Assembly: GCA_029263455.1 (NCBI GenBank)
Contig: JAJCXM010000014.1
Location: forward strand, 186,001 to 250,000
Length of the DNA: 64,000 nt
Direction: 5' to 3'
Source: Holophagae bacterium
GTDB lineage: Bacteria; Acidobacteriota; Holophagae; Acanthopleuribacterales; Acanthopleuribacteraceae
The position numbers and the translations under genes were made by a program. Positions 31,592 to 40,800 of the stretch are shown piece after piece (position 1 is the first letter of the stretch; every line of letters begins with the position of its first letter). The notes below the pieces were generated by a model. It was not told the DNA's origin and did not search any database. It saw nothing but the letters and a program-made list of their open reading frames with translations.

Positions 31592-34393
31592 TCACGGCGA
31601 CGTGTTCTCTTGTGCTTCTTTGATCTTGTCAGCTATTTCCGAAAGTGCATTTGATGACCCGCCCATCCGTTCAAACGTCTCAATAGCTAAACGGATATGT
31701 TCAATATAGCGATGATGGATATCGAAATGTTTTAGGTCGTATTCAAAGGCTTCTAGTATCAAAGATTCCGCTTTGTCCAGATTCCCTTGCTGCGATTCCA
31801 CCTGAGATAGATTGGCGGCGGAATTGCCCCACGGCATCACGGAAGGGTTGTCAATCCGTAGAGCAGCGGCCAGACACTCCTCCAGGCGCGGCCTCGCCTC
31901 TTCAAACCTACTGGCCTTCACCAGTGCCCGACCCAATAACGATTGCGTCGGCGCAATGCCTGGGTCAGAATTGGCCGCTCGATATATGACGAGCGCCTTT
32001 TCACCCTTCTGGAGGGCGCCTTCCAAATCATCTAGATTCAATAAAAGTGCACAATAATTGTTATACAGTGTTCCCATTGAAAAGTGGTCGGGCCCCATGA
32101 CTTTTAGACCCATTTCCTCAGCTTCTTGCATCAGTGGAAGCGCTTCCTGATTCTTGCCAGTCTTCGTGAGCCCATAACAAATATTGATTAATCCATACAA
32201 AGTATTCAGGTTTTCATTTCCGAAAATGTCGCGGCGCAATTCGAGGGACACCTCGAAGGCGGCTATGGCCTCCTCAGGTCGATCCAGCTCCAGCAGTACG
32301 AACGCTTTGTTATTATTGATGATGGCTAGATTTGGGTGCTGGGGTCCAAAGAGTTGGCGCCATTTTTCTTCAAACTCTTCGAATTTCTTCAATGCCCCAG
32401 CATTATCGCCCGATCCAGCAAGGGTCACACCCAGGTCGGCTAAGGCTTCGACCGTTAACGGATGGTCCTCACCATAGAGTGCCACGTCCATGGCATAAGT
32501 TTTTTCGACATAAGGTATAGAAGATGGGTAGTCCTCCATCCCATGATAGACATTAGCAAATGTATTCCATAGTTTTGCGAGAAAAGGGTCACGCTTATCG
32601 CCCAAGAGGTGACTCAAAGACTCCGCTTTTGTTAGTGACTCAAGCGCTTTCGCATGCTGGTGATCTGCCATGTAGGCCAGTCCATATGCGAAATAGCAGT
32701 GCACGAGTCGAGGACCAACCGGACGCGTTTGCAAAACAGAACTGGCTCTTTCTAATAAACTAAAAGCCCCTTTGAAGTCGCCTAGGCGGGTTGCCGTGCC
32801 AGCCATCTGTATGTAGACGCCGATTATGGCTTCATCGTCACTGGCAACTTGATCGAGCAAGGATTGGGATTGCTCTAAATACTTTCGCGCCTTCTCACTA
32901 TCGCCCAACCCGACATAGAGGCTACTAACCAGACTTGACATGTCGATCTTTAAATCCGGTTGATCTTCAAAGCGGCCTTGTAGCCTCACAACCGAGCGGT
33001 CGAGCATTTCGCGTGCACTTAATGACGCACCTTCTTGGTTATAAGGATCCGCGTTCTCGAAGATCTCGGTCAGGAACTCGGCGATCTGATTGGCACGATC
33101 ACGCTCATCGGCTACCTGTTCAGATTGTTTTTGCGTGGCCCAAGCAAAACGCAATGACATCACACTTAAAGAGACCAAGAGCACTAGGATGGCGGCCCCC
33201 GCGCCCACGCCTAACTTATGTCGTTTAATGAACTTTCGCGAGCGATAAGTCAGTGATTCGGAACGCGCTGAAACAGGCATGCCTGACAAAAATGCCGTTA
33301 AATCTTGGTGCAAACTGTCTACTGACGAATACCTACGTGCAGGTTCCTTTCGTAAGGCTTTCAAGATAATGGTGTCCAAATCGCCTTCGATCTCTCGCAA
33401 AAGACGCTGAGGCGTAGTGCCACGTTTGGCGGCAAAATCAGAACCGGTTTCTGAACTCAAGCACGTACCCATCTTGACACTGGGTTTGGGTGAATCAACC
33501 GACGCGATTAAGCGATCTATTTCTGTCCAATTCTTGCCCTTCAAATCGTAAGGGGGCTCCCCAGCTAATAGCTCGTACAGGATCAAACCCAACTGATACA
33601 CATCGGATGCCGTAGAAATGGGTTCGCCGTGATACTGTTCAGGGCTTGCGTATTGAAGCGTTAAAACTTGCTTACCGGTTTCCGTCTTGATGACAGAAAC
33701 CCCAATTGCACCCGCCGATTCACCTTCAACTAATTTGGCAATACCAAAATCCAGAAGTTTCACGCAACCTTCGTCATTAACCAATGTGTTACTTGGCTTA
33801 AGATCGCGATGGATGATTAAGTGTTGATGAGAGTAGTTGACCGCATCGCAGAGCTGAAGAAAGAGTTTGACCCGTTGCTTCACCGTTAGTCGACGTGAAT
33901 CGGCGTATTCCGTGATCGAATGCCCTTCGATATATTCCATGACAATATAGGGTTGACCTGACTCACTTACACCGCCGTCGAGCAAGCGCGCGATATTAGG
34001 ATGATTGAGACCGGCCATGATTTGGCGTTCATGTAAAAATCGGCGAACTCGATCGCTACCACGCACGGCATGGTGCAGCGTTTTGATGGCAACACGCTGT
34101 TCAAATTGACCATCATCACGGGCACCTTCAAACACCTCGCCCATGCCACCCTCGCCGATGGATCGCACGATGCGAAAGACACCCAACTTCTCGTCCGCCC
34201 CAAACTTCATCAAAACGTCCGGTGAAAAAGCAGCCGTTTCTTTATGGTCATGATCCAAGAGCGATTTCACTTCGCGTTTAAGGGCTAAATCATCTGCACA
34301 CAGCTCATCGAGCAGAGCCGAACGCTGCTCTTCCGCAACCTCGGCTACTTGGTTAAATATTTCTTTGACACGTTGCCAGTGGTCTTTGCTCAA
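31592..34393 (-). CDS. Pkn-type serine/threonine protein kinase with TPR sensor region
   Basis: The 933-residue protein carries an N-terminal helical leader (1-65), a Hanks-type kinase domain (about 72-370), one transmembrane helix (about 395-415) and a long outer region with roughly nine TPR units. Catalytic residues are intact: G-x-G-G-M-G-x-V loop, K104 in V-A-I-K-T-L, E-M-glutamate helix region, D197 in H-R-D-L-K-P-S-N, D215 in D-F-G. The layout matches acidobacterial and planctomycete kinases in which periplasmic TPRs bind a partner and the kinase signals inside. The TTG start has GGAG eight bases upstream. No sigma factor or phosphatase gene is adjacent. A GT39 gene lies upstream after 110 bases, so this gene may have its own promoter. 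Confidence 0.9.
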   Translation of the reverse strand: MSKDHWQRVKEIFNQVAEVAEEQRSALLDELCADDLALKREVKSLLDHDHKETAAFSPDVLMKFGADEKLGVFRIVRSIGEGGMGEVFEGARDDGQFEQRVAIKTLHHAVRGSDRVRRFLHERQIMAGLNHPNIARLLDGGVSESGQPYIVMEYIEGHSITEYADSRRLTVKQRVKLFLQLCDAVNYSHQHLIIHRDLKPSNTLVNDEGCVKLLDFGIAKLVEGESAGAIGVSVIKTETGKQVLTLQYASPEQYHGEPISTASDVYQLGLILYELLAGEPPYDLKGKNWTEIDRLIASVDSPKPSVKMGTCLSSETGSDFAAKRGTTPQRLLREIEGDLDTIILKALRKEPARRYSSVDSLHQDLTAFLSGMPVSARSESLTYRSRKFIKRHKLGVGAGAAILVLLVSLSVMSLRFAWATQKQSEQVADERDRANQIAEFLTEIFENADPYNQEGASLSAREMLDRSVVRLQGRFEDQPDLKIDMSSLVSSLYVGLGDSEKARKYLEQSQSLLDQVASDDEAIIGVYIQMAGTATRLGDFKGAFSLLERASSVLQTRPVGPRLVHCYFAYGLAYMADHQHAKALESLTKAESLSHLLGDKRDPFLAKLWNTFANVYHGMEDYPSSIPYVEKTYAMDVALYGEDHPLTVEALADLGVTLAGSGDNAGALKKFEEFEEKWRQLFGPQHPNLAIINNNKAFVLLELDRPEEAIAAFEVSLELRRDIFGNENLNTLYGLINICYGLTKTGKNQEALPLMQEAEEMGLKVMGPDHFSMGTLYNNYCALLLNLDDLEGALQKGEKALVIYRAANSDPGIAPTQSLLGRALVKASRFEEARPRLEECLAAALRIDNPSVMPWGNSAANLSQVESQQGNLDKAESLILEAFEYDLKHFDIHHRYIEHIRLAIETFERMGGSSNALSEIADKIKEAQENTSP

Positions 34394-34503
34394 ACCCTAA
34401 TCTCCGAACTTCTACACGTCAGTAATTTATGCTTAGAATCTAATGTTCATCCTAACTGCATTACACAGTAAGAGCGCAGCTAAATACACACATCTTTCTC
34501 TTA

Positions 34504-36030
34504 TCAACCATCATAAAACAAACGTGCGCGAAAAAAGAGGAACTGACGTGTGGGATTTGATTTTCGGGGTGCATAATCCCACGCCTCCAGCAAGACTCTA
34601 TCCTTAAAGAAGAAATCCAAATGTTTCCACCAATTGGATTCAAAGCCGCGCGGTATTTCCGACAATTCGACAACCAAGAGAACCGTATTATTGGATGTTT
34701 GCATCAAAGCACGCTCGCCTATTGCCCACAATTCGAATTGGTCCTGTCGTCCATGTTCAAAATTCTTACTGTGTCGCATGATATAGACGACAGTTTCACC
34801 GCCAAACGCAAATTCAAGTTGCGCACCCGTTTTATAGTGGTCGGCAACCAATAGGGGCCGCTCAGACGACATCTGTTGCAAATGGGCTTGCGTCTTCTCA
34901 GCTAACTCGGACCAGCCTTGATATGGATGTCTCAAGCCATCAAGACCAGGAATCGGCAAACGGATAGCAATCAATAGAATACAAGTTACAAGCATCGCAA
35001 GCATGGGCGACGCCGTGGTAAATCGCCTGAGCCAACCGCCTTTATTCCAGTAGCGCAAACATACGACTGGTAAATAAACAAGCAAAGGCACATAACCGGG
35101 AAGCGGCCAATGCATCATGTGGGCACCTGTCCGACTAAAGGGACTCGCCAAAAAGAAGCAAACAATGGGCGTGACACTGACAATGAAATACAACCGCACT
35201 TTCTCGTTGCCCGCGCTTGATTCGTGCCACATGAACAAAAGTGTCAACAGCAATAGCCCATACGCTAGAGGTGTCATTAAGGCAGCCTGTTTCAAAACAT
35301 ACGCAATCAACTCACCAGGCTGAAAGATCAAGCCATTTCGGACGGACAGAAAATAGCGTAACGGTGAGAAATTATGCGCAAGGTTATAGTAAAGCGCTGG
35401 TCCCGTCCCAATGAGCGCAAGCAAGCCACCCATCCAGGGCTTGGGTGTTCTCAGTTGTGTTCGCCCATCGCGTGAAATCAAGAACCAGACGGCGATTCCA
35501 AGTGTTGCGAGAACAAACCGATAGTGTGTACAAAAACCGACCCCACACACGAATCCGCAGACAAACCACCAGCTCCACTTTTGCGTTGTGATTGCTTGCT
35601 CAAGGGCAATCAGGCAGACCAGCAAACAAATGAGCAGTGGCCCATCAGGAAGCGCCATAAATCCTTGCCAAGCAAATCCTGGTAATATCAGCGCCCACAA
35701 CCCGGCCGCTCTAGCATGATTTGGGCCCACATGTGGCCACGCAAGCCTAACGACCAAGAACGGCAATAATGCACCAAGCGCTACGAATACGATGCGCACA
35801 CCCAACTGTGAATGACCAACTAACTCAGTGCCCAGACGCACAAGCATGGCTGTGACAAATGGTAAATCCATATACGCCCAATCGGGACGTTGAGAGCACT
35901 GAACGTAGAAGGCTTCATCACCAAAGAGACCCAGACTCATTGCCAAATAGGACTTCCATACGACAAAAAACAGCCAAGCGAGCAAAAAGAAGCGCCAAGA
36001 AACCGTCAAAATTGGCCATTTCCACGTCAC
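34504..36030 (-). CDS. GT39/ArnT-like membrane glycosyltransferase
   Basis: This 508-residue polytopic protein fits the PMT/ArnT (GT39, GT83) family, which transfers sugars from polyprenyl-phosphate donors on the outer face of the inner membrane. The first periplasmic loop has the acidic pair in G-D-E-A-F-Y-V, where the catalytic aspartate is expected, and the R-x-P-D-W-A-Y-x-D-L-P-F-V motif follows. About ten to eleven membrane helices run to residue 370, then a globular periplasmic tail. Acceptor could be lipid A, a glycan or protein. A GTG at 36030 or a TTG one codon earlier could be the start; both lie just after the stop of the barrel-like gene, so the two are cotranscribed. Confidence 0.8.
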   Translation of the reverse strand: MTWKWPILTVSWRFFLLAWLFFVVWKSYLAMSLGLFGDEAFYVQCSQRPDWAYMDLPFVTAMLVRLGTELVGHSQLGVRIVFVALGALLPFLVVRLAWPHVGPNHARAAGLWALILPGFAWQGFMALPDGPLLICLLVCLIALEQAITTQKWSWWFVCGFVCGVGFCTHYRFVLATLGIAVWFLISRDGRTQLRTPKPWMGGLLALIGTGPALYYNLAHNFSPLRYFLSVRNGLIFQPGELIAYVLKQAALMTPLAYGLLLLTLLFMWHESSAGNEKVRLYFIVSVTPIVCFFLASPFSRTGAHMMHWPLPGYVPLLVYLPVVCLRYWNKGGWLRRFTTASPMLAMLVTCILLIAIRLPIPGLDGLRHPYQGWSELAEKTQAHLQQMSSERPLLVADHYKTGAQLEFAFGGETVVYIMRHSKNFEHGRQDQFELWAIGERALMQTSNNTVLLVVELSEIPRGFESNWWKHLDFFFKDRVLLEAWDYAPRKSNPTRQFLFFRARLFYDG

Positions 36031-36034
36031 CAAC

Positions 36035-36844
36035 TCAGTTACCTAACCAGCGAAATAAGCGATCGCTTTCGCCACGCTTCGAAATGAATAAGGAGAATTG
36101 GTACTCCAATCGCGAGTCAGGATTGTTTTCCCATTTTTGCCAGCCACCATCCCCAGCCATGAGTTCAAGAGACCAATTTTTTCCCAACTCGGCTTGCAGG
36201 CCAAATGAAAGCAGCCAAGTGTAACGGCTAGATTGTGACCTGAAGAAGCCTTCACTTATTAACTTTGCTGGACCGATTCGATGAGAATACCTAAGCCCTA
36301 AAGTGAGATAATCCCATTGACCTTCCGTAACTGGTCGTTCCACTACATCAAGTCTAAATGTGCCCTGAAACAGGTGCCCGTTCCGCTGCGCGTGCCCAGT
36401 GATTCCAAAGAGAAGGTCTGTTCTATCGCTCCCGAATGCGCCGTTGGCACTTGGTAATTTGGCCTTGATAAACAGTTTTGCCGCTCGAGATTGATTAATG
36501 TCTTTATAGTCCGCATAAATGTCGAACCATAATCCGATAATTTCGTCGCCACCGCCGTAGCCTTCTTCACCCAGAGGATAGTCAATGTCATCTCGCATGA
36601 ATTCAGAACGAAGCACACCAAAACCGGCCACCGATACAGCCACACGTTTATAGAGCTGAAGATGAAAACTTAAATCCGGAAGGTAAGTACGTGCCTCGTC
36701 TCGAAATGCAATTTGATAGCGACCGTGAGTCGCGCCTATGTCGAGTTGCCAGGTTGCAGGATCCATCGGCCGGGTCATCTCAACTTTGAAAAAGAGATGG
36801 GCCCAAACCGTACTCGGCAATAAAAAGAGGATCCACACACGCAT
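36035..36844 (-). CDS. predicted outer-membrane beta-barrel protein
   Basis: I do not recognise a named family. From the ATG at 36844 the protein has 269 residues with a good signal peptide (M-R-V-W-I-L-F-L-L-P-S-T-V-W-A). The rest is a set of amphipathic beta strands ending in an aromatic or glycine, as in L-S-F-H-L-Q-L-Y, L-G-L-R-Y-S-H-R-I and E-Y-Q-F-S-L-F-I-S, typical of a porin-like barrel, with a G-D-G-G-W-Q-K-W turn. The frame extends 23 codons further up but that part has no signal character. No clear ribosome-binding site precedes the ATG, so the exact start is uncertain. The gene runs straight into the GT39 gene. Confidence 0.6.
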   Translation of the reverse strand: MRVWILFLLPSTVWAHLFFKVEMTRPMDPATWQLDIGATHGRYQIAFRDEARTYLPDLSFHLQLYKRVAVSVAGFGVLRSEFMRDDIDYPLGEEGYGGGDEIIGLWFDIYADYKDINQSRAAKLFIKAKLPSANGAFGSDRTDLLFGITGHAQRNGHLFQGTFRLDVVERPVTEGQWDYLTLGLRYSHRIGPAKLISEGFFRSQSSRYTWLLSFGLQAELGKNWSLELMAGDGGWQKWENNPDSRLEYQFSLFISKRGESDRLFRWLGN

Positions 36845-36952
36845 ATCAGAAAATCTAAGTTTGAGTTTCCCTAGACTAGCATAGTCATTGCCAGCCATGG
36901 TGAGAGTTGCCATCCTTAGCTTTTACTAATAAATAGGGTCAGCCAGCGCACC

Positions 36953-36975
36953 CGAAGTATGAATTCAATACTTCG
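36953..36975 (-). terminator. hairpin after the M14 carboxypeptidase gene
   Basis: CGAAGTAT (36953-36960) and ATACTTCG (36968-36975) form an eight-base-pair stem around a seven-base loop directly after the minus-strand stop codon. No T run follows, so it may stabilise the mRNA end rather than terminate strongly. Confidence 0.4.
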
Positions 36976-38463
36976 CTACAAGAAGCTCAATAAATCAATG
37001 ACATCAATATAGTCGTTGCCATTGGTATCGATAGGGCCCTGTAAATGCCAAATCTCGACAAGATACTCAAAGGTGATGCTATCGGGTAGGAGCTGGAAAT
37101 TTGCGAGGGTCATGACATCAACGGTTACGGTGATATCGGTCAGCGTCTTTGGCGTATAGCCCTGGGCTGATGCGGTTATTTCGTAAGTTCCAGGAACGGC
37201 AAATCGATGATAATCACCTAGAATTGGATCGGTGAAAACAGTTTGAGGAAATTCTGTCACTGTTAGCTGAGCGTCCAAGGGGTCGCCTGTTACGGCATCC
37301 GTAATGACACCTTCAATTCCTTGCCGTGACTTCAACAGATAATTAATCACCCCGAAGCGGTGTTGAGCGGTATAGATCGGGATTTGAGATTCCGAAGGCG
37401 TTTTGCTTACTGTGCACTCCAAAGTAGTGTCCAGTGTGCCCCACTCGTCATAAGCCCAATCGTTGGTGTCGCCAAAAGTGACATACCAATCGGCACCCAC
37501 CACCTGCCAAAAGTTGGGATAAGTACAACCTTGTCCATATGCCTCGGCCAGTCCGTCCATGGCTGGAATCGCACATTCACCGCCCGGGTTGGAACAAGGC
37601 GAGCCACCCGTTCGCGACGAAAAGAAGTTGGCCAAATCAGGAGGTCCCGTTGTGGTGTAGTTCCAGACCGAGTTGAAACAGGCCGCACCCGAATGAAAGG
37701 TTAAACCCAACATAAATCGATTGCCCAAAACCTCTGTCATATCCCTGATTGCCTGCGTCTCTTTTTGGCTAAAGGCCGGAAACACTGTGCCGGGCCCAGC
37801 CGGGCCATCAAAGTCTCGATTCAAGTCGACACCGTTACTATTGGAACGCGTATGTGCAAAATTCCCGTCAGGATTCACCATGGGTACAAACCACATTTCG
37901 GTTTCATTAACTAATTTGGTAGCGTCTGGGTGAATGCCGTACTGGGTCAAGATCCACTCCAACGCGTCTGTACACACCATCAGCGATGATTTCTCATCGC
38001 CGTGAATGTTGCCAATGATGCGTAATTCCGGCTCAAACTCTTCATCCATTAGGTTATCGGTTACTTTGACAGCCCAAATCGGGCGCGCCAGATCTGTCGT
38101 GCCAATCTGCACAAGCTCGGCTATAGACGAATGAGACGCCACTAGACTCTGAAGCCAGCTGAGTAAAGTGGTGGGATTGAAATAACTGGAAGGCACACTT
38201 TTCCAAAAGGCTGCTTCCTCTTGATCGGCCAAATAGCGATCGATCATCAGCGTATAAGGAATATTGAGATCGTCAAACAGAGCCAATAATTCCGTAGAAC
38301 CGGAAACGATCAATGCTCCGTCATCGTCAATTCCAACGCCACTAAAATGATATTCCATGGCAAGCTGATTGGCTTCAGCTAACGGCAATTCGACACGCGC
38401 ATAAGGCGGATCACTAAAACCCATGGCCAAGCCGGTCATGAGCAAAACAACAAAATAGGGCAT
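36976..38463 (-). CDS. secreted M14 zinc carboxypeptidase with regulatory-like and dockerin-like C-terminus
   Basis: The 495-residue product has a signal peptide (about 1-16), a short prodomain and an M14 catalytic domain (about 95-390). The zinc ligands are H154 and E157 in N-I-H-G-D-E and H257 in T-F-H-S-G-A; the catalytic glutamate is E349 in L-E-C-T-V-S-K. The N-P-D-G and N-R-D-F motifs of the substrate pocket are present. A carboxypeptidase regulatory-like beta-sandwich follows (G-I-E-G-V-I-T-D-A, about 395-465). The last 20 residues, D-T-N-G-N-D-Y-I-D-V-I-D-L, look like half a dockerin calcium loop, so attachment to a larger assembly is possible. The start is ATG with GGAGA upstream, under a promoter with a perfect TATAAT. 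Confidence 0.92.
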   Translation of the reverse strand: MPYFVVLLMTGLAMGFSDPPYARVELPLAEANQLAMEYHFSGVGIDDDGALIVSGSTELLALFDDLNIPYTLMIDRYLADQEEAAFWKSVPSSYFNPTTLLSWLQSLVASHSSIAELVQIGTTDLARPIWAVKVTDNLMDEEFEPELRIIGNIHGDEKSSLMVCTDALEWILTQYGIHPDATKLVNETEMWFVPMVNPDGNFAHTRSNSNGVDLNRDFDGPAGPGTVFPAFSQKETQAIRDMTEVLGNRFMLGLTFHSGAACFNSVWNYTTTGPPDLANFFSSRTGGSPCSNPGGECAIPAMDGLAEAYGQGCTYPNFWQVVGADWYVTFGDTNDWAYDEWGTLDTTLECTVSKTPSESQIPIYTAQHRFGVINYLLKSRQGIEGVITDAVTGDPLDAQLTVTEFPQTVFTDPILGDYHRFAVPGTYEITASAQGYTPKTLTDITVTVDVMTLANFQLLPDSITFEYLVEIWHLQGPIDTNGNDYIDVIDLLSFL

Positions 38464-38486
38464 CCGTTCTCCAGCAAATCCACCTC

Positions 38487-38517
38487 ATTATAGGCAATTC
38501 AATACATTCCTCGTAAA
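38487..38517 (-). promoter_or_regulatory. promoter of the M14 carboxypeptidase gene
   Basis: On the minus strand TATAAT (38492-38487) is a perfect -10 box. TTTACG (38517-38512) lies 19 bases upstream as a -35 box with long spacing. Transcription would start about 17 bases before the ATG. Confidence 0.55.
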
Positions 38518-38571
38518 AATAACATGCTGAATGTGACTTAATCGTCGTAAGCTTTATGTTGGAGGTGGCCC

Positions 38572-39129
38572 ATGCAGCTTTTTGGAAGTCTGACGTCCCC
38601 TTATGTCCGTCACTGTCGTATTGCCTTAAATCAGGGTGAGCGACCATGGACGATGGAGATTGCGGATTACGCCTTTAGCGGTGCGAACTCCCCAACCAAG
38701 AAAGTGCCTTTCCTGAAAGACGGCGCTCTGTTGCTCAGCGACTCAACGGCCATCCTGGCCGAAGTCAGGCAGCAACAAGGTAGGGATTTCTTAGCCTCGA
38801 CCCGCGATTGGGAAATCTACTGTACGGCATCGACAGCATTAGATACAGCGATCAACATTTACTTACTGGAACAAAATGGAGTGGTGGCTGAGCATGTACC
38901 GTATTTGGCCAGGCAGGCGGATCGGCTGTCTAGTTGTTTGGATTACCTGGAAAGCTTGGACGTCGGTTTTGACGCATCACCGACAGATGCGCAAATTCGT
39001 CTTGCCTGTTTTTTGGGCTGGGGCCAATTTCGACGACGTTTCGAATTCAGTAATCACATAAGCCTCACATCCGTGTGCAATAAAGCAAATCAATGGTCCG
39101 CATTCACAGAAACAGCGCCACCAACCTAG
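38572..39129 (+). CDS. glutathione S-transferase-like protein
   Basis: The 185-residue protein has the N-terminal thioredoxin-like half of a GST: M-Q-L-F-G-S-L-T-S-P-Y-V-R-H-C-R-I-A-L with an active-site Ser, then K-V-P-F-L with the cis-proline, and L-x-x-S-x-A-I-L where glutathione is bound. The C-terminal helical half is shorter than usual (about 100 residues). It probably handles electrophiles or acts in thiol chemistry. GGAGG precedes the ATG. It is divergent from the M14 gene and ends 16 bases before the end of the FHA-transglycosylase gene. Confidence 0.85.
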   Translation: MQLFGSLTSPYVRHCRIALNQGERPWTMEIADYAFSGANSPTKKVPFLKDGALLLSDSTAILAEVRQQQGRDFLASTRDWEIYCTASTALDTAINIYLLEQNGVVAEHVPYLARQADRLSSCLDYLESLDVGFDASPTDAQIRLACFLGWGQFRRRFEFSNHISLTSVCNKANQWSAFTETAPPT

Positions 39130-39145
39130 GCATCTTTCCTCGGAT

Positions 39146-40570
39146 TCAGATAGCTATCGATGGTGTGAATCCAAAGCGAGCCGGATGGCGACCAATAATG
39201 AGTGCCGCGAATATCTTAGGCACATACTCGCGGGTCTCTTTGGGTAATGCATGTTTACGGTAAAGGTACCAAAAATTGCGCTGCCGAATAGGATCTTCGA
39301 TTTTGCGAACTTCACGGCGTACTCGAGTTGGACCGGTGTTGTAAGCCGCCAAAGCCAACATGACCGAGTTGCCGGAACCAAATTCCAAGATTAAGTCGCG
39401 CAGATAGCGAGCAGCCGCGTGGGTCGATTTCTCAAAGTCAAATCGTTCATCCACAGTTGCATCGACAACGAGTCCATAGCTACGGGCCGTAGGAGGCATG
39501 AACTGCCAGATTCCTGCGGCACCTGCGTGACTACGACTATCTTCCAAAAACGCACTCTCAACCAAAATCATGTAAGCAAGGTCAGGTGGCAGGTTGTATT
39601 GCGCGAGGATGTTACGGACAATCGCCATTTGTTCGCCGTATTCGTTCAATAAACGTTCAACATGACGGCGATCTCGACTCTGGTAACGTTGCAAATAGAC
39701 ACGCACCTGTTCAACGAACTCGACCGGTACAACATAACGTTCCGCACCAAATATCTCTAGCAACACCCTAATTTCGGCTTCCACAAAATCATGTTCCGCG
39801 TCCCGCGCGCCCAGCTCGTACAACATGGTGCGTTGCAGTTTCCGGGCTTTACGCTCGTATTCCTCCAGTTCCAACAATAATTCATCCACACGCTTGGGGT
39901 CATCAACCTCAACGAGTTCCTGCTCTAACTGAGCGATATGACCATCCAAGTTCTCTTTCTCAAGACGAACAGAAGCGATCATGCTTATGGCACCTAATGT
40001 CACGACCACCAGCGCGCCCAAGAGCAGGCCAATCCACGCCCGATGCTTCCTTTTCGACTTGTGCAGTGCTTGCAATACCAGGTCACGCATGATCAGCGTC
40101 GTCTGACCTGAGTGATGGGAACCCCGCGCCTCTCGTACCATGGCCACGGCTTCGGCGATCATGGTGTCGTGTCCCTTTTTCTTAAGTGCCCGTGAGACTT
40201 TCGTCTCAGGCAATTCCACATGATCTGCAATGCCAGGAACGAGTAAAGGCTCGCATAAAACGCTTAGGCGTGGGCCACCAGGACCAAACGAAATAAGATC
40301 GCCATCTTGAATCATTGCTTTGCTAACAGCCTTGCCATTCAACAACATACCTTTACTCACACAAACCAATTCGAAGCCATCGTCTACGGCGTGGATTTCA
40401 GCATGGAAGGCGCTAGCTTTCGCATCGGATGAATAGGGTAAGACAAGGTCGTTGTGCACATCGCTACCAATTCGGTAGACAGGACCCTTAACGTCAAATC
40501 GTCTACCTTCTAGCGCACCATTTTTCCCCAATAACCACAATCGCCTGCCATCTTTGTCGAGGCCAATCAC
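39146..40570 (-). CDS. FHA domain - transmembrane - lytic transglycosylase fusion
   Basis: The 474-residue protein combines three parts. Residues 20-105 are a forkhead-associated phosphothreonine-binding domain (Y-R-I-G-S near 32, S-x-F-H-A-E near 53-58, L-N-G-K near 77-80). A transmembrane helix lies at about 178-200 followed by a coiled coil (about 203-250). The end (about 315-470) is a soluble-lytic-transglycosylase-like domain with catalytic E338 in L-V-E-S-A-F, then G-A-A-G-I-W-Q-F-M-P and A-A-Y-N-T-G. This would read cytoplasmic phosphosignals and cut periplasmic peptidoglycan. The GTG start overlaps the stop of the 77-residue gene (GTGA). The gene ends the kynurenine operon; a functional link is unproven. 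A Ser/Thr kinase partner could be the one at 31592-34393. Confidence 0.88.
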   Translation of the reverse strand: MIGLDKDGRRLWLLGKNGALEGRRFDVKGPVYRIGSDVHNDLVLPYSSDAKASAFHAEIHAVDDGFELVCVSKGMLLNGKAVSKAMIQDGDLISFGPGGPRLSVLCEPLLVPGIADHVELPETKVSRALKKKGHDTMIAEAVAMVREARGSHHSGQTTLIMRDLVLQALHKSKRKHRAWIGLLLGALVVVTLGAISMIASVRLEKENLDGHIAQLEQELVEVDDPKRVDELLLELEEYERKARKLQRTMLYELGARDAEHDFVEAEIRVLLEIFGAERYVVPVEFVEQVRVYLQRYQSRDRRHVERLLNEYGEQMAIVRNILAQYNLPPDLAYMILVESAFLEDSRSHAGAAGIWQFMPPTARSYGLVVDATVDERFDFEKSTHAAARYLRDLILEFGSGNSVMLALAAYNTGPTRVRREVRKIEDPIRQRNFWYLYRKHALPKETREYVPKIFAALIIGRHPARFGFTPSIAI

Positions 40571-40800
40571 TTAAACATTCCGGTTGTATAGGGACAAGTT
40601 GCCATTACGTCATGAAGGTGAACCATGTCGTGATTTGCTGCAGGCGACCTCGCCGTAATACAAACTTCACTTGAACCAACGAATTGCCCTGTCTTGCGTA
40701 TTCGTACACGCGAAATCGCTTCCGAACCCAAATTGACTTCCCATTTGTTTGCGTAATCGACCTGGGGATTCAGGTTCGCTAGCTGGTCCTGCAACGCCAT
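40567..40800 (-). CDS. 77-residue protein of unknown function
   Basis: I do not recognise this small protein. It is soluble, with no signal peptide or membrane helix. The C-terminal half is distinctive: H-D-M-V-H-L-H-D-V-M-A-T-C-P-Y-T-T-G-M-F holds three histidines, an aspartate and a cysteine close together, like a metal-binding or active-site segment. It is translationally coupled on both sides: its ATG overlaps the YbaK stop (TAATG), and the GTG of the FHA-transglycosylase gene overlaps its own stop. Such tight packing supports a real gene, perhaps a partner of the FHA protein. Confidence 0.65.
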   Translation of the reverse strand: MALQDQLANLNPQVDYANKWEVNLGSEAISRVRIRKTGQFVGSSEVCITARSPAANHDMVHLHDVMATCPYTTGMFK

